NCBI RefSeq assembly: GCF_002934265.1
Contig: NZ_PTIX01000009.1
Coordinates: 124,001 to 188,000, forward strand
Origin: Actinokineospora auranticolor
GTDB lineage: Bacteria; Actinomycetota; Actinomycetes; Mycobacteriales; Pseudonocardiaceae
DNA: 64,000 bases
Direction: 5' to 3'
In this document: positions 9,086-17,284 of the stretch, one piece after another
Numbering within the stretch: position 1 is the first letter of the stretch
Layout: each line of letters starts with the position of its first letter
The notes under the pieces: generated by a model
Database searches by the model: none
What the model was told of the DNA's origin: nothing
Seen by the model: only the letters and a program-made list of their open reading frames with translations
Program-made: the position numbers and the translations under genes

Positions 9086-10018
9086 GTGCCGCTGGAAACG
9101 CTGAAGACCCGCCTCGACCGGTTCCCCGCGCCCGGCCTGGCCCGGCAGCGGACGATCGCGATCGCGGTGGTGGTGACCCAGGCGCTCATCGCGGTCACCG
9201 GCTCGGTCGTGCGGGTCACCGGCTCCGGGTTGGGCTGCTCGACCTGGCCGCAGTGCCAGCCGGGGAGCCTGGTGCCGGTCGACCACCCGGAGTTCGCCGC
9301 GCTGAACCAGTGGATCGAGTTCGGCAACCGGCTGCTGACCGGGGTGGTCGGCGTGGTCGCGCTGGCCGCGTTCGCGGTGGCCTACCTGACCAGGCCCCGG
9401 CGGCGGCACTACTTCCGGCTGGCGGTCGTGGTGCTGGCGGGGGTCGGGGTGCAGGCGGTGCTCGGCGGCATCACGGTGCGGCTGGACCTGCTGTGGTGGA
9501 CGGTCGCCGTGCACTTCATGGTGTCCGCGGTGATGGTCTGGCTGTCGGTGATGCTGGTGCACGCCGTGCGCGAGGACGACGGCCCGGCCACGCGCAGAGG
9601 CCCGGCGGGGCTGTCGGGGCTGTTGACCGCGTCGGTGGCGGTGCTGACCGGGCTGCTGGTGGCGGGCACGGTGGTGACCGGCGCGGGCCCGCACGCGGGC
9701 GACCCGGAGACGCCGCGGCTGGCGCTGCCGGTGGAGACCCTGGCCCACGTGCACGCCGCGTTCCTGTTCGTCTACCTCGGACTGCTGGTCGGCGTGGGGG
9801 TGTTCCTCAAGGTCGGCGCGGTCGACGCCGCGCTGTGGCGGCGGTACGCCGTACTGGTGGGGGTCGTGCTGGCGCAGGGCACGCTGGGCTTCGTGCAGTT
9901 CTGGACCGGCGTCCCGGAGCTGCTGGTGTCGCTGCACGTCGCGGGCGCCATGTGCGTGATCGCGGCGACGGCGGCGCTGTGGTGCGCGACCTGGGAACGC
10001 CCCCTGGTCGAGGGCTAA
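9086..10018 (+). CDS. ctaA: Heme A synthase (COX15/CtaA)
   Basis: Membrane enzyme that oxidises the heme O methyl group to give heme A for aa3-type cytochrome oxidase. The 310 residues form about eight TM helices. Visible signatures are GSVVRVTGSGLGCSTWPQC (with the two extracytoplasmic cysteines known in bacterial CtaA), NQWIEFGNRLLTG with the conserved glutamate, and heme-ligand histidines in AVHFMVSA, AHVHAAF and SLHVAGA. The GTG at 9086 is favoured by the -10 box 6 nt upstream. The preceding pathway enzyme, heme O synthase CtaB, is encoded 8 kb away at 18056-19003. The stop codon overlaps that of the convergent small gene. Confidence 0.93.
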   Translation: MPLETLKTRLDRFPAPGLARQRTIAIAVVVTQALIAVTGSVVRVTGSGLGCSTWPQCQPGSLVPVDHPEFAALNQWIEFGNRLLTGVVGVVALAAFAVAYLTRPRRRHYFRLAVVVLAGVGVQAVLGGITVRLDLLWWTVAVHFMVSAVMVWLSVMLVHAVREDDGPATRRGPAGLSGLLTASVAVLTGLLVAGTVVTGAGPHAGDPETPRLALPVETLAHVHAAFLFVYLGLLVGVGVFLKVGAVDAALWRRYAVLVGVVLAQGTLGFVQFWTGVPELLVSLHVAGAMCVIAATAALWCATWERPLVEG

Positions 10019-10308
10019 CCCCGGGTTCGAGCGGCCATCTTGGCGCGGTGCCGGGAGCCGATGCGGGTCGCCGCGGTGGTCTCGCGGTCCCAGTCGGCGG
10101 CCTCCAGACCGCTCACCTCCGCGACCAACGACTCCCCCGCCGCGGTGTCGGGCACGATGACGTCGCCCATGGTGCCGTCCTTGCCGACGAGCACCACGCG
10201 GGCACCGGCGCGGCCGATGTTCGCCACCACCGCGCGGGTGGGCGCGCCGTGCGCGGCGACGAACGCGGCGGCGGCGCGCGCGGCCCTGGTGTTCTCCTGT
10301 GCGGTCAC
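10015..10308 (-). CDS. Small conserved actinobacterial protein, unknown function
   Basis: A 97-residue protein (MTAQENTRAARAAAAFVAAHG to RHRAKMAARTRG) without a recognised domain. It looks like an alpha/beta fold (TRAVVANIGRAGARVVLVG, GTMGDVIVPDTAAGESL) with a basic C-terminal tail. A small unannotated protein occupies the same place between qor and ctaA in mycobacteria, so the gene is probably real. The GTG at 10308 has a -10 box (TACGCT on the minus strand, 10315-10320) 6 nt upstream and no Shine-Dalgarno sequence. Its stop overlaps the ctaA stop, a tail-to-tail arrangement. Confidence 0.75.
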   Translation of the reverse strand: MTAQENTRAARAAAAFVAAHGAPTRAVVANIGRAGARVVLVGKDGTMGDVIVPDTAAGESLVAEVSGLEAADWDRETTAATRIGSRHRAKMAARTRG

Positions 10309-10314
10309 GGGTCG

Positions 10315-10320
10315 AGCGTA
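10315..10320 (-). promoter_or_regulatory. -10 box of the small gene at 10015-10308 (leaderless)
   Basis: TACGCT on the minus strand, 6 nt before the GTG start. Confidence 0.5.
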
Positions 10321-10444
10321 GAGCGCGGGGGAAGCCCCCACCGGCCGGGAGTGAGCGCGCGCACTCCTGCATGCTGGGACGGCACCGCGCCCCGCGGGCG
10401 ATCGGGCGGAGACTCGGGGCACCGATACGGATCTGGGAGGTCCT

Positions 10445-11416
10445 GTGGCCAAGGCGATCGTGGTGGCGGAGAACGGCGGCCCCGAGGTGTTGACCTACAC
10501 CGACGTGCCGGAGCGCGCGCCGGGCGCGGGTGAGGTCGCGGTCCGGTCCGCGGCGGCGGGGGTCAACTACATCGACGTCTACCACCGCACCGGCCTGTAC
10601 CCGCTGCCCCTGCCGCTCGTCCTGGGCCAGGAGGGCGCGGGCACGGTCACGGCCGTCGGGGACGGCGTCACCGGTGTCGCGGTGGGCGACCGGGTCGCGT
10701 GGACGGGGGTGACGGGCAGCTACGCCGAGCACGTCGTGGTGCCCGCGTCGGCGGCGGTGCCGGTGCCGTCCGGTGTGGACGACGAGACCGCGGCGGCGTT
10801 GCTGCTGCAGGGTTTGACGGCGCACTTCCTGGTCACGTCGTCCTACCCGGTCCAGGAAGGCGACACGGTCCTGGTGCACGCGGCGGCGGGCGGCGTCGGT
10901 CTCCTGCTGGTGCAGCTGGCGAAGGCGCGCGGCGCGCGGGTGATCGGCACCGTGTCCACCGCGGACAAGGAGCGCCAGACCCGGGCGGCGGGGGCCGACG
11001 AGGTCATCCGCTACACGGAGGAGGACTTCGTCGCGCGCACCCGGGAACTGACCGGCGGCGAGGGCGTCGCGGCCGTCTACGACGGCGTGGGCGCCACCAC
11101 CTTCGACGGCAGCCTCGCGTCCCTGCGCCGCCGCGGCACCCTGGCCCTGTTCGGCGCCGCGAGCGGCCCAGTCCCCCCACTCGACCCCCAGCGGTTGAAC
11201 AAGGCGGGGTCGGTGTTCCTGACCCGCCCCAACCTGGGCGACCACCTCGCCACCCCGGAGGAACTCCGGTGGCGCACCGGCGACCTGTTCGCCGCCGTGG
11301 AGAAGGGCACGCTCACCATCACCATCGGCGAGCGCTACCCGCTGGCCGAGGCCCGCGACGCGCACACCGCCATCGAGAGCCGCCGCACCTCGGGCAAGCT
11401 CCTGCTGATCCCGTAG
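10445..11416 (+). CDS. qor: NADPH:quinone oxidoreductase, MDR family
   Basis: Soluble zinc-free medium-chain reductase that transfers electrons from NADPH to quinones. The 323 residues have the GroES-like domain (GVNYIDVYHRTGLYPLPLPL, LGQEGAGTV) followed by a Rossmann domain with HAAAGGVGLLLVQLAKARGA (about residues 143-162). The catalytic zinc ligands of alcohol dehydrogenases are absent. The start GTG follows GGGAGGTCCT. The gene is in the same place relative to ctaA and ctaB as Qor in mycobacteria. The exact electron acceptor cannot be read from sequence. Confidence 0.92.
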   Translation: MAKAIVVAENGGPEVLTYTDVPERAPGAGEVAVRSAAAGVNYIDVYHRTGLYPLPLPLVLGQEGAGTVTAVGDGVTGVAVGDRVAWTGVTGSYAEHVVVPASAAVPVPSGVDDETAAALLLQGLTAHFLVTSSYPVQEGDTVLVHAAAGGVGLLLVQLAKARGARVIGTVSTADKERQTRAAGADEVIRYTEEDFVARTRELTGGEGVAAVYDGVGATTFDGSLASLRRRGTLALFGAASGPVPPLDPQRLNKAGSVFLTRPNLGDHLATPEELRWRTGDLFAAVEKGTLTITIGERYPLAEARDAHTAIESRRTSGKLLLIP

Positions 11417-11433
11417 TGCGACATCGGGTCGGG

Positions 11434-11461
11434 TCCGGGGCGGACGCGCGACCGCCCCGGA
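11434..11461. terminator. Bidirectional hairpin between qor and the MarR gene
   Basis: Perfect 10-bp arms (TCCGGGGCGG / CCGCCCCGGA) with an 8-nt loop lie between two convergent genes. Confidence 0.7.
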
Positions 11462-11890
11462 TCAGGTCGGGTGGTTGAGCGAAGTCACCAGCTCGACCAG
11501 TTGTAGCCGGAACGCCTCGTAGTCGCGGACCGCGCCGAGGACTACGGGGTCTTCCCGTTCCGCCACCAAGGCTTCGGCGTGGACCTCCCGGCCCGCGGCG
11601 GTGATCGTGACGGTGGTGCGGCGGCGGTCCCGCTCGTCGGTGGCGCGGTCGACGAAGCCCGCGCGCAGCAGTCGGTCGACGGTGCGGCTCATCGTCTGGT
11701 CCGTGACCTTCGCGCCGCGGGCGAGGGTGCGTTGGGATTGGGGGCCCGCGTTGAGCAGGTGCAGGACTATGAGGCCCGCGTGGGTGAGGCCGCGGGTGCC
11801 GAGGTACCGCTCCCACGAGTGCTCGACCAGCCGCGCGGCTGTGGAGAGCAGGCGGCCGGTCGGCCAGGTCGCGATGGCGTCTGGGTCCAC
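11462..11890 (-). CDS. MarR-family transcriptional regulator
   Basis: A 142-residue winged-helix repressor. The recognition region is QRTLARGAKVTDQTMSRTVD (about 53-72), followed by the wing DRATDERDRRRTTVTITAAG. Start GTG at 11890 follows GGAGGGCAC. It is divergent from the MMPL transporter gene, and a perfect dyad lies between them, so it most likely controls the transporter and itself. MarR proteins usually respond to small phenolic or drug-like ligands; none can be predicted here. Confidence 0.92.
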   Translation of the reverse strand: MDPDAIATWPTGRLLSTAARLVEHSWERYLGTRGLTHAGLIVLHLLNAGPQSQRTLARGAKVTDQTMSRTVDRLLRAGFVDRATDERDRRRTTVTITAAGREVHAEALVAEREDPVVLGAVRDYEAFRLQLVELVTSLNHPT

Positions 11891-11910
11891 TGTGCCCTCC
11901 CGGTCGGTGT

Positions 11911-11916
11911 TAGAGT
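11911..11916 (+). promoter_or_regulatory. -10 box of the MMPL transporter gene
   Basis: TAGAGT lies 7 nt upstream of the left arm of the dyad at 11924, so the start point would fall in the operator. Confidence 0.45.
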
Positions 11917-11923
11917 GCGCGAA

Positions 11924-11941
11924 CGTTCAGCCCGCTGAACG
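11924..11941. promoter_or_regulatory. Putative MarR operator
   Basis: Perfect inverted repeat CGTTCAG-CCCG-CTGAACG in the divergent intergenic region, overlapping the expected transcription start of the transporter gene. Size and spacing suit a MarR dimer. Confidence 0.65.
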
Positions 11942-11973
11942 AATCACCCCCGGTCACCCAAGGGACGCGCTCG

Positions 11974-14010
11974 ATGACTGCCAACCGTACGCGCTGGATC
12001 TTCCCCGCTCTGCTCGTCGTCCTCTGGTTGGCCATCGGCGGTATCGGCGGGCCCTTGCAGGGCAAGCTGTCGACGGTGCAGCGCAACGACAACGCCGCGT
12101 TCCTGCCCGAGTCGGCCGAGTCGACCAAGGTGGCCGAGCTGCGCAAGGGCGAGGCCGGGGCCACGGCGCTGCCCGCGGTGCTGGTGTTCGAGCGGTCCGA
12201 GGGGCTGACCGGCGCCGACCTCGCCGCCATCGACACCGTCCTCGGCGAGGTCAAGGGGCTCGGGCTCCAGGCCGCACCGGTGGAGCGGGCCAAGGAGCAG
12301 CCGGTCCGGGCCGCGCAGGCCGTCGTGCAGCTGCCGACCGGCGGCGAGAAGCTGCGCGCGCTGGTGGCCGACATCCGGGCGACCTTCGACGCGCTGCCCG
12401 CCGGGCTTTCCGCGCACGTGACCGGCCCGGGCGGGCTGATCGCCGACTTCACCGCGGCCTTCGGCGGGATCGACGGCCTGCTGCTCGGCGTCACCGCCGC
12501 CGTGGTCGCGCTGATCCTGGTCGTGGTCTACCGCAGCCCGATCCTGCCGCTCGTCGTGCTGCTGACCGCCGGACTCGCGCTGTGCTTCGCGGTCGCGATC
12601 GTGTACTGGCTGGCCCGCGCGGACATCCTCACGCTCAACGGCCAGAGCCAGGGCATCCTGTTCATCCTCGTCTTCGGCGCCGCCACCGACTACGCGCTGC
12701 TGCTCATCGCGCGGCTGCGGGAGGAGCTGCGGCGGCACGAGACCGGCGCCGCCGCGATCCGCGCCGCGCTCAAGGCCGCCGCCGGGCCGATCGCGGCCTC
12801 GGCGGGGACGGTCGTGGCGGGTCTGCTGTGCCTGCTGCTGTCGGACCTGCGCTCCAACTCCAGCCTCGGCCCGGTCGCCGCGATCGGCATCGTGGCGTCG
12901 CTGGCCGCCGCGCTGACCTTCCTGCCCGCCGTGCTGGCGCTGCTCGGCCGCGCCGCGTTCTGGCCCTTCCGGCCGAAGCTCGGCGACACCGACCACAAGA
13001 CGACCGGCGTCTGGGCGCGCGTGGCGGGTCTCGTCGGCCGCAGGCCCCGGTTGACCTGGGTGGTCAGCACGGCCGTGCTGCTGGTCGGGGTGGCGTTCCT
13101 GCCGCAGCTCAAGGCCGACGGCGTGGCGCAGAGCGACCTGTTCCTGACCGACGTCGACGCGGTCACCGGCCAGCACGTGCTCGCCGAGCACTTCCCCGGC
13201 GGCACCGGCTCCCCAGCCGTCCTGGTCACGGCGGCGGGCGCCGCCGACGAGGTCCGGCGCCTGGCCCAGGACACCGAGGGCGTGGCCGTCGCGGCACCGG
13301 CCCGGGCACCGCTCGCGGACGGCCGGGTCGAGGTCATCGCGGTGCTCAAGGACGCCGCCGACAGCCCCCAGGCCCTCGACACCGTGCAGCGCCTGCGCGA
13401 CCGCACGCACGGCGTCGGCGGCACCCTGGTCGGCGGACCGACCGCGAGCCAGCTCGACGTGCGGACCAGCTCGCTGCACGACCGCAAGGTGATCATCCCG
13501 GTGGTGCTGCTGGTGATCTTCCTCATCCTGGCGCTGCTGCTGCGCGCCCTGCTCGCCCCGCTGCTGCTGATCGCCACGGTCGTGCTCTCGTTCGCGGCCA
13601 CCCTGGGCGTCGGCGCGCTGGTCTTCAACCACCTGCTCGACTTCCCGGGCGCCGACCCGAGCGTGCCGCTGTTCGCCTTCGTGTTCCTGGTGGCCCTGGG
13701 CATCGACTACAACATCTTCCTGATGACCCGGGTCCGCGAGGAGGCCGCGCACCTCGGCACCCGCGACGGGACCCTGCGCGGCCTGTCGGTCACCGGTGGC
13801 GTGATCACCTCGGCCGGGGTGGTGCTGGCGGCGACCTTCGCGGCGCTGTCGGTGATCCCGATCCTGTTCCTGGCGCAGATCGCGTTCCTGGTCGCCTTCG
13901 GCGTGCTGCTCGACACCCTCCTGGTCCGCTCGCTGCTGGTCCCGGCGCTGACCGTCGACATCGGACGCCGGATCTGGTGGCCGGGCGAGGTCGGCCCCGG
14001 GACCCGCTGA
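11974..14010 (+). CDS. MMPL/RND-family transporter
   Basis: Inner-membrane exporter of 678 residues with the MMPL architecture. One N-terminal helix (WIFPALLVVLWLAIGG) and an extracytoplasmic loop precede a first helix bundle (about 165-345). A second loop with GGTGSPAVLVT and VGGPTASQLDV and a second bundle (about 505-660) follow. The bundles carry the family residues in FGAATDYALLLIARLREE and VALGIDYNIFLMTRVREE. Family members export lipids, siderophores or drugs using the proton gradient. Regulation by the divergent MarR gene suggests a xenobiotic-inducible pump, which is inference. The ATG at 11974 begins directly with the first TM segment. Confidence 0.92.
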   Translation: MTANRTRWIFPALLVVLWLAIGGIGGPLQGKLSTVQRNDNAAFLPESAESTKVAELRKGEAGATALPAVLVFERSEGLTGADLAAIDTVLGEVKGLGLQAAPVERAKEQPVRAAQAVVQLPTGGEKLRALVADIRATFDALPAGLSAHVTGPGGLIADFTAAFGGIDGLLLGVTAAVVALILVVVYRSPILPLVVLLTAGLALCFAVAIVYWLARADILTLNGQSQGILFILVFGAATDYALLLIARLREELRRHETGAAAIRAALKAAAGPIAASAGTVVAGLLCLLLSDLRSNSSLGPVAAIGIVASLAAALTFLPAVLALLGRAAFWPFRPKLGDTDHKTTGVWARVAGLVGRRPRLTWVVSTAVLLVGVAFLPQLKADGVAQSDLFLTDVDAVTGQHVLAEHFPGGTGSPAVLVTAAGAADEVRRLAQDTEGVAVAAPARAPLADGRVEVIAVLKDAADSPQALDTVQRLRDRTHGVGGTLVGGPTASQLDVRTSSLHDRKVIIPVVLLVIFLILALLLRALLAPLLLIATVVLSFAATLGVGALVFNHLLDFPGADPSVPLFAFVFLVALGIDYNIFLMTRVREEAAHLGTRDGTLRGLSVTGGVITSAGVVLAATFAALSVIPILFLAQIAFLVAFGVLLDTLLVRSLLVPALTVDIGRRIWWPGEVGPGTR

Positions 14011-14014
14011 CGAG

Positions 14015-14563
14015 CTACCGCACCGGCTCGTACGTCATGACCAGGGCGCCTGAGTCGAACGGCACGGTGCGCACGGGCCGCAGGTCGACGTACTTCGCCA
14101 GGCCCGCGAACAGCGACGGCCCGTGGCCCACGATCCTGGGGTGCACCACGAACTCGTACTCATCGATCAACCCCAGCTCCGCCAACGCCATCGGCAGCCG
14201 CACGCCACCGACGAACAGGCCGTCGCCCGGCTCCGCCTTGAGCCGCCGCACGGCCGCGGCCAGGTCGCCGCGCACGAGTTCGGCGTTCCAGTCGACCCGC
14301 TCCAGGGTGCTCGACACGACGTACTTGCGGGCCGCGTCGATCGTCCGGGCGAAGGGCTCCATCCACCCGGGCCGGGCCCCCGGCGCCGCGGCGGGCCGCC
14401 ACGCCGACTCCATCATCTCGTAGGTGGTCCGGCCGAACAGGAGCGCGTCGGCCCGCGCGAGGTTCCCGGCGTGGTGGCGGTGCAGTTCCTCGTCCGGGGT
14501 GATCGTGCGGTGGTCGCAGCACCCGTCCACGGTGAGGTTGATGGAGTACCTGAGGGGTCGCAT
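14015..14563 (-). CDS. Dihydrofolate reductase-like (RibD C-terminal domain) protein
   Basis: A 182-residue protein of the RibD_C/DHFR-like fold, probably an NADPH-dependent reductase of unknown substrate. Features include MRPLRYSINLTVDGCCDH at the N terminus, LFGRTTYEMMESAW (about residues 42-55), KYVVSSTLERVDWN and the nucleotide-loop-like GDGLFVGGVRLPMALAELGL. Such stand-alone proteins are common in actinomycetes and are not the housekeeping DHFR. The gene is convergent with the MMPL gene (4 bp between stops) and separated from the FKBP gene by a strong hairpin, so it is likely a single transcription unit. Confidence 0.85.
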   Translation of the reverse strand: MRPLRYSINLTVDGCCDHRTITPDEELHRHHAGNLARADALLFGRTTYEMMESAWRPAAAPGARPGWMEPFARTIDAARKYVVSSTLERVDWNAELVRGDLAAAVRRLKAEPGDGLFVGGVRLPMALAELGLIDEYEFVVHPRIVGHGPSLFAGLAKYVDLRPVRTVPFDSGALVMTYEPVR

Positions 14564-14605
14564 CGCGCGAGGCTACCCGCGGGCACCGACAACGCCCGGA
14601 AACGC

Positions 14606-14644
14606 GAAACCGGCGGCGTGCCCGCGAGGCACACCGCCGGTTTC
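14606..14644 (-). terminator. Terminator hairpin downstream of the FKBP gene
   Basis: 17-bp arms with one mismatch (14606-14622 / 14628-14644) and a 5-nt loop, 17 bp after the FKBP stop codon and before the start of the next minus-strand gene. Confidence 0.8.
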
Positions 14645-14661
14645 GGCGGAAAAGGGGCGGA

Positions 14662-15276
14662 TCAGCCGCCCGCGACCTGGACGGCGTCGACGACGAAGAC
14701 CAGGGTCTCGCCGGGGGCGATGGGGCCGCTGCCCTTGCTGCCGTAGGCCTTGTCGGGCGGGATGACCAGCACGCGGCGGCCACCCTGCTTCATGCCCTGC
14801 AGGCCGTCGTCCCAGCCCTGGATGACCTCGCGCTGCCCGACGCTGTTCACGGTGAACGGCTGGCCGCGCTCGAACGACGAGTCCGCGACCTGGCCGTTGG
14901 ACCACGTCACCAGCTCGTAGTTGGCCTGCACACCCGAGCCCACCTTGATGACCGGACCGGTGCCCTCGACGAGGTCCTTGCTCTGCAGCTGGTTCGGCGG
15001 CGCGCAGACCTTCGGCACGGTCACCTTCGGCTGCGCGCCGGGCGCGCCCTCGACCAGCAGGTCGTCGACCGAGCACTGCGGGCCCGAGGACACCGACTGG
15101 ATCGAGCTCGGCGGCGCGGACGTGGTGGGCGCGGCGGTCGTGCTCGCCGGACGGGCCTTCCCGGTCACCACCGGGTCCCCGGGCGGCTGGGTGGAGGCCC
15201 GCTCGGAGTTCGCGCACGCGGTCAGGGACAGCAGCCCGACCAGCGCACCGATCATGATCTTGCCGACATCGCGCAT
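14662..15276 (-). CDS. FKBP-type peptidyl-prolyl isomerase lipoprotein
   Basis: Secreted lipid-anchored cis-trans prolyl isomerase of 204 residues. The N terminus MRDVGKIMIGALVGLLSLTAC is a lipoprotein signal with lipobox LTAC (Cys about 21). A Ser/Thr/Pro-rich linker follows, then the FKBP domain (VGSGVQANYELVTWSNGQV, VIQGWDDGLQGMKQGGRRVL, IPPDKAYGS, LVFVVDAVQVAGG). The domain keeps the canonical active-site residues, so it should be active in extracytoplasmic folding. ATG at 15276 is supported by a TAAGCT -10 box 7 nt upstream (15284-15289, minus strand), implying a leaderless mRNA. A longer GTG-started reading would bury the signal peptide. Confidence 0.92.
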   Translation of the reverse strand: MRDVGKIMIGALVGLLSLTACANSERASTQPPGDPVVTGKARPASTTAAPTTSAPPSSIQSVSSGPQCSVDDLLVEGAPGAQPKVTVPKVCAPPNQLQSKDLVEGTGPVIKVGSGVQANYELVTWSNGQVADSSFERGQPFTVNSVGQREVIQGWDDGLQGMKQGGRRVLVIPPDKAYGSKGSGPIAPGETLVFVVDAVQVAGG

Positions 15277-15283
15277 GCGCCGG

Positions 15284-15289
15284 AGCTTA
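15284..15289 (-). promoter_or_regulatory. -10 box of the FKBP gene (leaderless)
   Basis: TAAGCT on the minus strand, 7 nt before the ATG at 15276. Confidence 0.5.
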
Positions 15290-15443
15290 GCGACCCGGCC
15301 CGGTCCACCCCGCGCCCGGCGCCGTGATTTCCTCACCCGATATGCGCAATCCACGCAACCGGACCGCGGCGTACAGTTGCGGAACGCGCCCGTTCGGTCA
15401 CCCGATCCCGGCCCGCGCGGGTCCGCCGAGGAGGTGACCTGCC

Positions 15444-16448
15444 TTGCCCGCGGACGCCAAGGGCATCCGCACGCACCCCATCCAGGAGATCTTCTGGACC
15501 CGCACGGGGCTGTTGCTGCTCATCCTGGTCGTGGTGTCCGGGCTCTCGCTCTGGGCGTCGAGTGCCGTCGACCCCGGGGTGCCCCGGAACCTGCTGACCG
15601 CGCTGGGCACCGGCACCATGGTGTCGGCGGTGGTCGGGTTCGGCCAGACCCTCATCACCGCGTCCGCCGCCCAGCGCGCCATGGTGGCGCCGCTGGTCGA
15701 GGAGAGCCGGAAAGCGCTGCACGACCTCGCCGCCGAGTACCGCTCGCTCAACCGCGAGTTCTTCCCCACCGACGTGTTCGAGGCCAGCACCGAGCCCGAC
15801 CCCGGGTTCAACGCGCTGATCATGGCCGACCTGCGGCAGACCAGGCAGGTGTGGTTCCGCGGCTTCTCCGGCCGCTACGCCGCCGCCCGCATCCTGCTCT
15901 CCCCCGGGCAGAGCGAGGTGCGCGCGGTGCTCGCCGACCCGCGCGAGCGCGGCGCGATCAGCGGCCGGGCCCGGCACCTGGCGCGCCAGCAGGGGCCGAC
16001 CGCGGACTACGAGGCCATCGGGCGGTCGCTGCACGAGGAGGTGCGGATCGGACTGGTCGGGCTGTACCTGGCCCGGTCCGGGTGCGCGTCGATCGACGTG
16101 ACGGTGATCGCCGACCCGCCGCTGGACCGGGTCGAGCTGTTCGACGACTGCGTGTGGCTCACCCTCTACAGCGCGGTCGCGGGCGCGCCGTCGCTCTACC
16201 CGCGCACGCTGCGGTTCTCCGAGGGCTCCTTCCTCTACGACATGCAGCGCGCCGAGTTCGCCAGGGTGCACGCCGCCCGGGACGCGCCCCGGGTCGTGAT
16301 CACCCCGGACACCAGCCGCGAGGAGTTCCTGGCGCACTTCGGGAAGCTCACCGGCACACCGCTCCCCGAGGCCGAGTTCCACGAACTGGAGGCGCGGTTC
16401 CACCGGTTCCGCGCGGAGTTCTCCAGCAAAGCCGAGTTGCAGACCTGA
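15444..16448 (+). CDS. Unknown membrane-anchored protein
   Basis: A 334-residue protein without a recognised family. Two hydrophobic helices near the N terminus (LLLLILVVVSGLSLWASS and LLTALGTGTMVSAVVGFGQ) precede a ~260-residue soluble, probably cytoplasmic part with several tryptophans and acidic patches (FDDCVWLTLYSAVAGAPS, LYPRTLRFSEGSF). The TTG start is chosen because GAGGAGGTG ends 7 nt upstream and no ATG or GTG fits the frame there. The next gene begins 38 bp after the stop, so the two may be co-transcribed. No catalytic motif is evident. Confidence 0.75.
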   Translation: MPADAKGIRTHPIQEIFWTRTGLLLLILVVVSGLSLWASSAVDPGVPRNLLTALGTGTMVSAVVGFGQTLITASAAQRAMVAPLVEESRKALHDLAAEYRSLNREFFPTDVFEASTEPDPGFNALIMADLRQTRQVWFRGFSGRYAAARILLSPGQSEVRAVLADPRERGAISGRARHLARQQGPTADYEAIGRSLHEEVRIGLVGLYLARSGCASIDVTVIADPPLDRVELFDDCVWLTLYSAVAGAPSLYPRTLRFSEGSFLYDMQRAEFARVHAARDAPRVVITPDTSREEFLAHFGKLTGTPLPEAEFHELEARFHRFRAEFSSKAELQT

Positions 16449-16486
16449 AAGCCGTGCCCCACCCCGTAACCGAGCCTTGAGAGCTG

Positions 16487-17179
16487 ATGCCCGTGTCGTC
16501 CGCGGTACCGGCGCTGTCCCAGTTGGCGCAGCGCATGCGAGAGATCGATCTCACCCAGCGCAGGTGGGCGGCCGTGCACGCGGGCGTGGCGTCCTGGGCC
16601 GCCACCGGGGTGTCCCAGGTGGACGGTTCGGCGCTGGCCGACGACCGGCTGCGCGGACCGCTGCTGCGATCGGTCTTGCGCAGGCACCTGCTCGACCTCG
16701 ACCCGGGCCGCGCCGAGGCGCTGGTCGCCCGTTCCCGCGAGACGACGACGCACTTCGCCTGGTGCCTGCGGGACAACGCCGACGAGCCGTTCACCTTCTG
16801 GCTGCACGAGTACAAGCCGCCCGCGGACTGGCGGCCCGGCTACGCCGACTCCGTGCACAACCACCGCTACCACTTCTGCACGGTCATCCTGCGCGGCGGC
16901 TACCGGCACGAGCGCTACCGCACCACCACCGACCCCGACACGGGCCTGATCACCGCCGCGGCGCTGACCCGGCGCACCGAGTGCCGCGCCGGGGACTCCG
17001 GGGTGCTGATGGCCGAGGAGTTCCACCGGATCCCGCACGCCGACGAGGGCACCATGACGTTCCTGGTGAAGTCGCGGCCGGTGACCCGGTCGAGCCTGTC
17101 CTACGACCCCGCGACCGGCACCGGCCACCGGCACGTCCCGGTGGAGGCCAGGTTGGAGGAGCTGACGAGGCGCATCTAG
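16487..17179 (+). CDS. Unknown protein with cupin-like HxH motif
   Basis: A 230-residue soluble protein. The central part contains SVHNHRYHFCTVILRGGYRH (about residues 122-141), a histidine-rich strand pattern like the metal-binding first motif of cupins, and a later EEFHRIPHADEGTMTFLVKS that could be the second motif. A cysteine-dioxygenase-like or other cupin-fold oxygenase is possible, but the family is not certain. It lies 38 bp downstream of the unknown membrane protein, which suggests a shared transcript. Confidence 0.72.
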   Translation: MPVSSAVPALSQLAQRMREIDLTQRRWAAVHAGVASWAATGVSQVDGSALADDRLRGPLLRSVLRRHLLDLDPGRAEALVARSRETTTHFAWCLRDNADEPFTFWLHEYKPPADWRPGYADSVHNHRYHFCTVILRGGYRHERYRTTTDPDTGLITAAALTRRTECRAGDSGVLMAEEFHRIPHADEGTMTFLVKSRPVTRSSLSYDPATGTGHRHVPVEARLEELTRRI

Positions 17180-17238
17180 ACCGCCCTCCGCCGCGGCGCG
17201 GAATGCCCCGTTCGCCCACGCGCGTGGACCAACGGCTA

Positions 17239-17244
17239 TACCAT
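17239..17244 (+). promoter_or_regulatory. -10 box of the HD-domain gene
   Basis: TACCAT, 40 nt before the ATG; the intervening leader carries a strong Shine-Dalgarno sequence. Confidence 0.4.
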
Positions 17245-17284
17245 CGCCCCCGCCCGTTTGTCCAACGGAAGGGGAAGATCGGTC

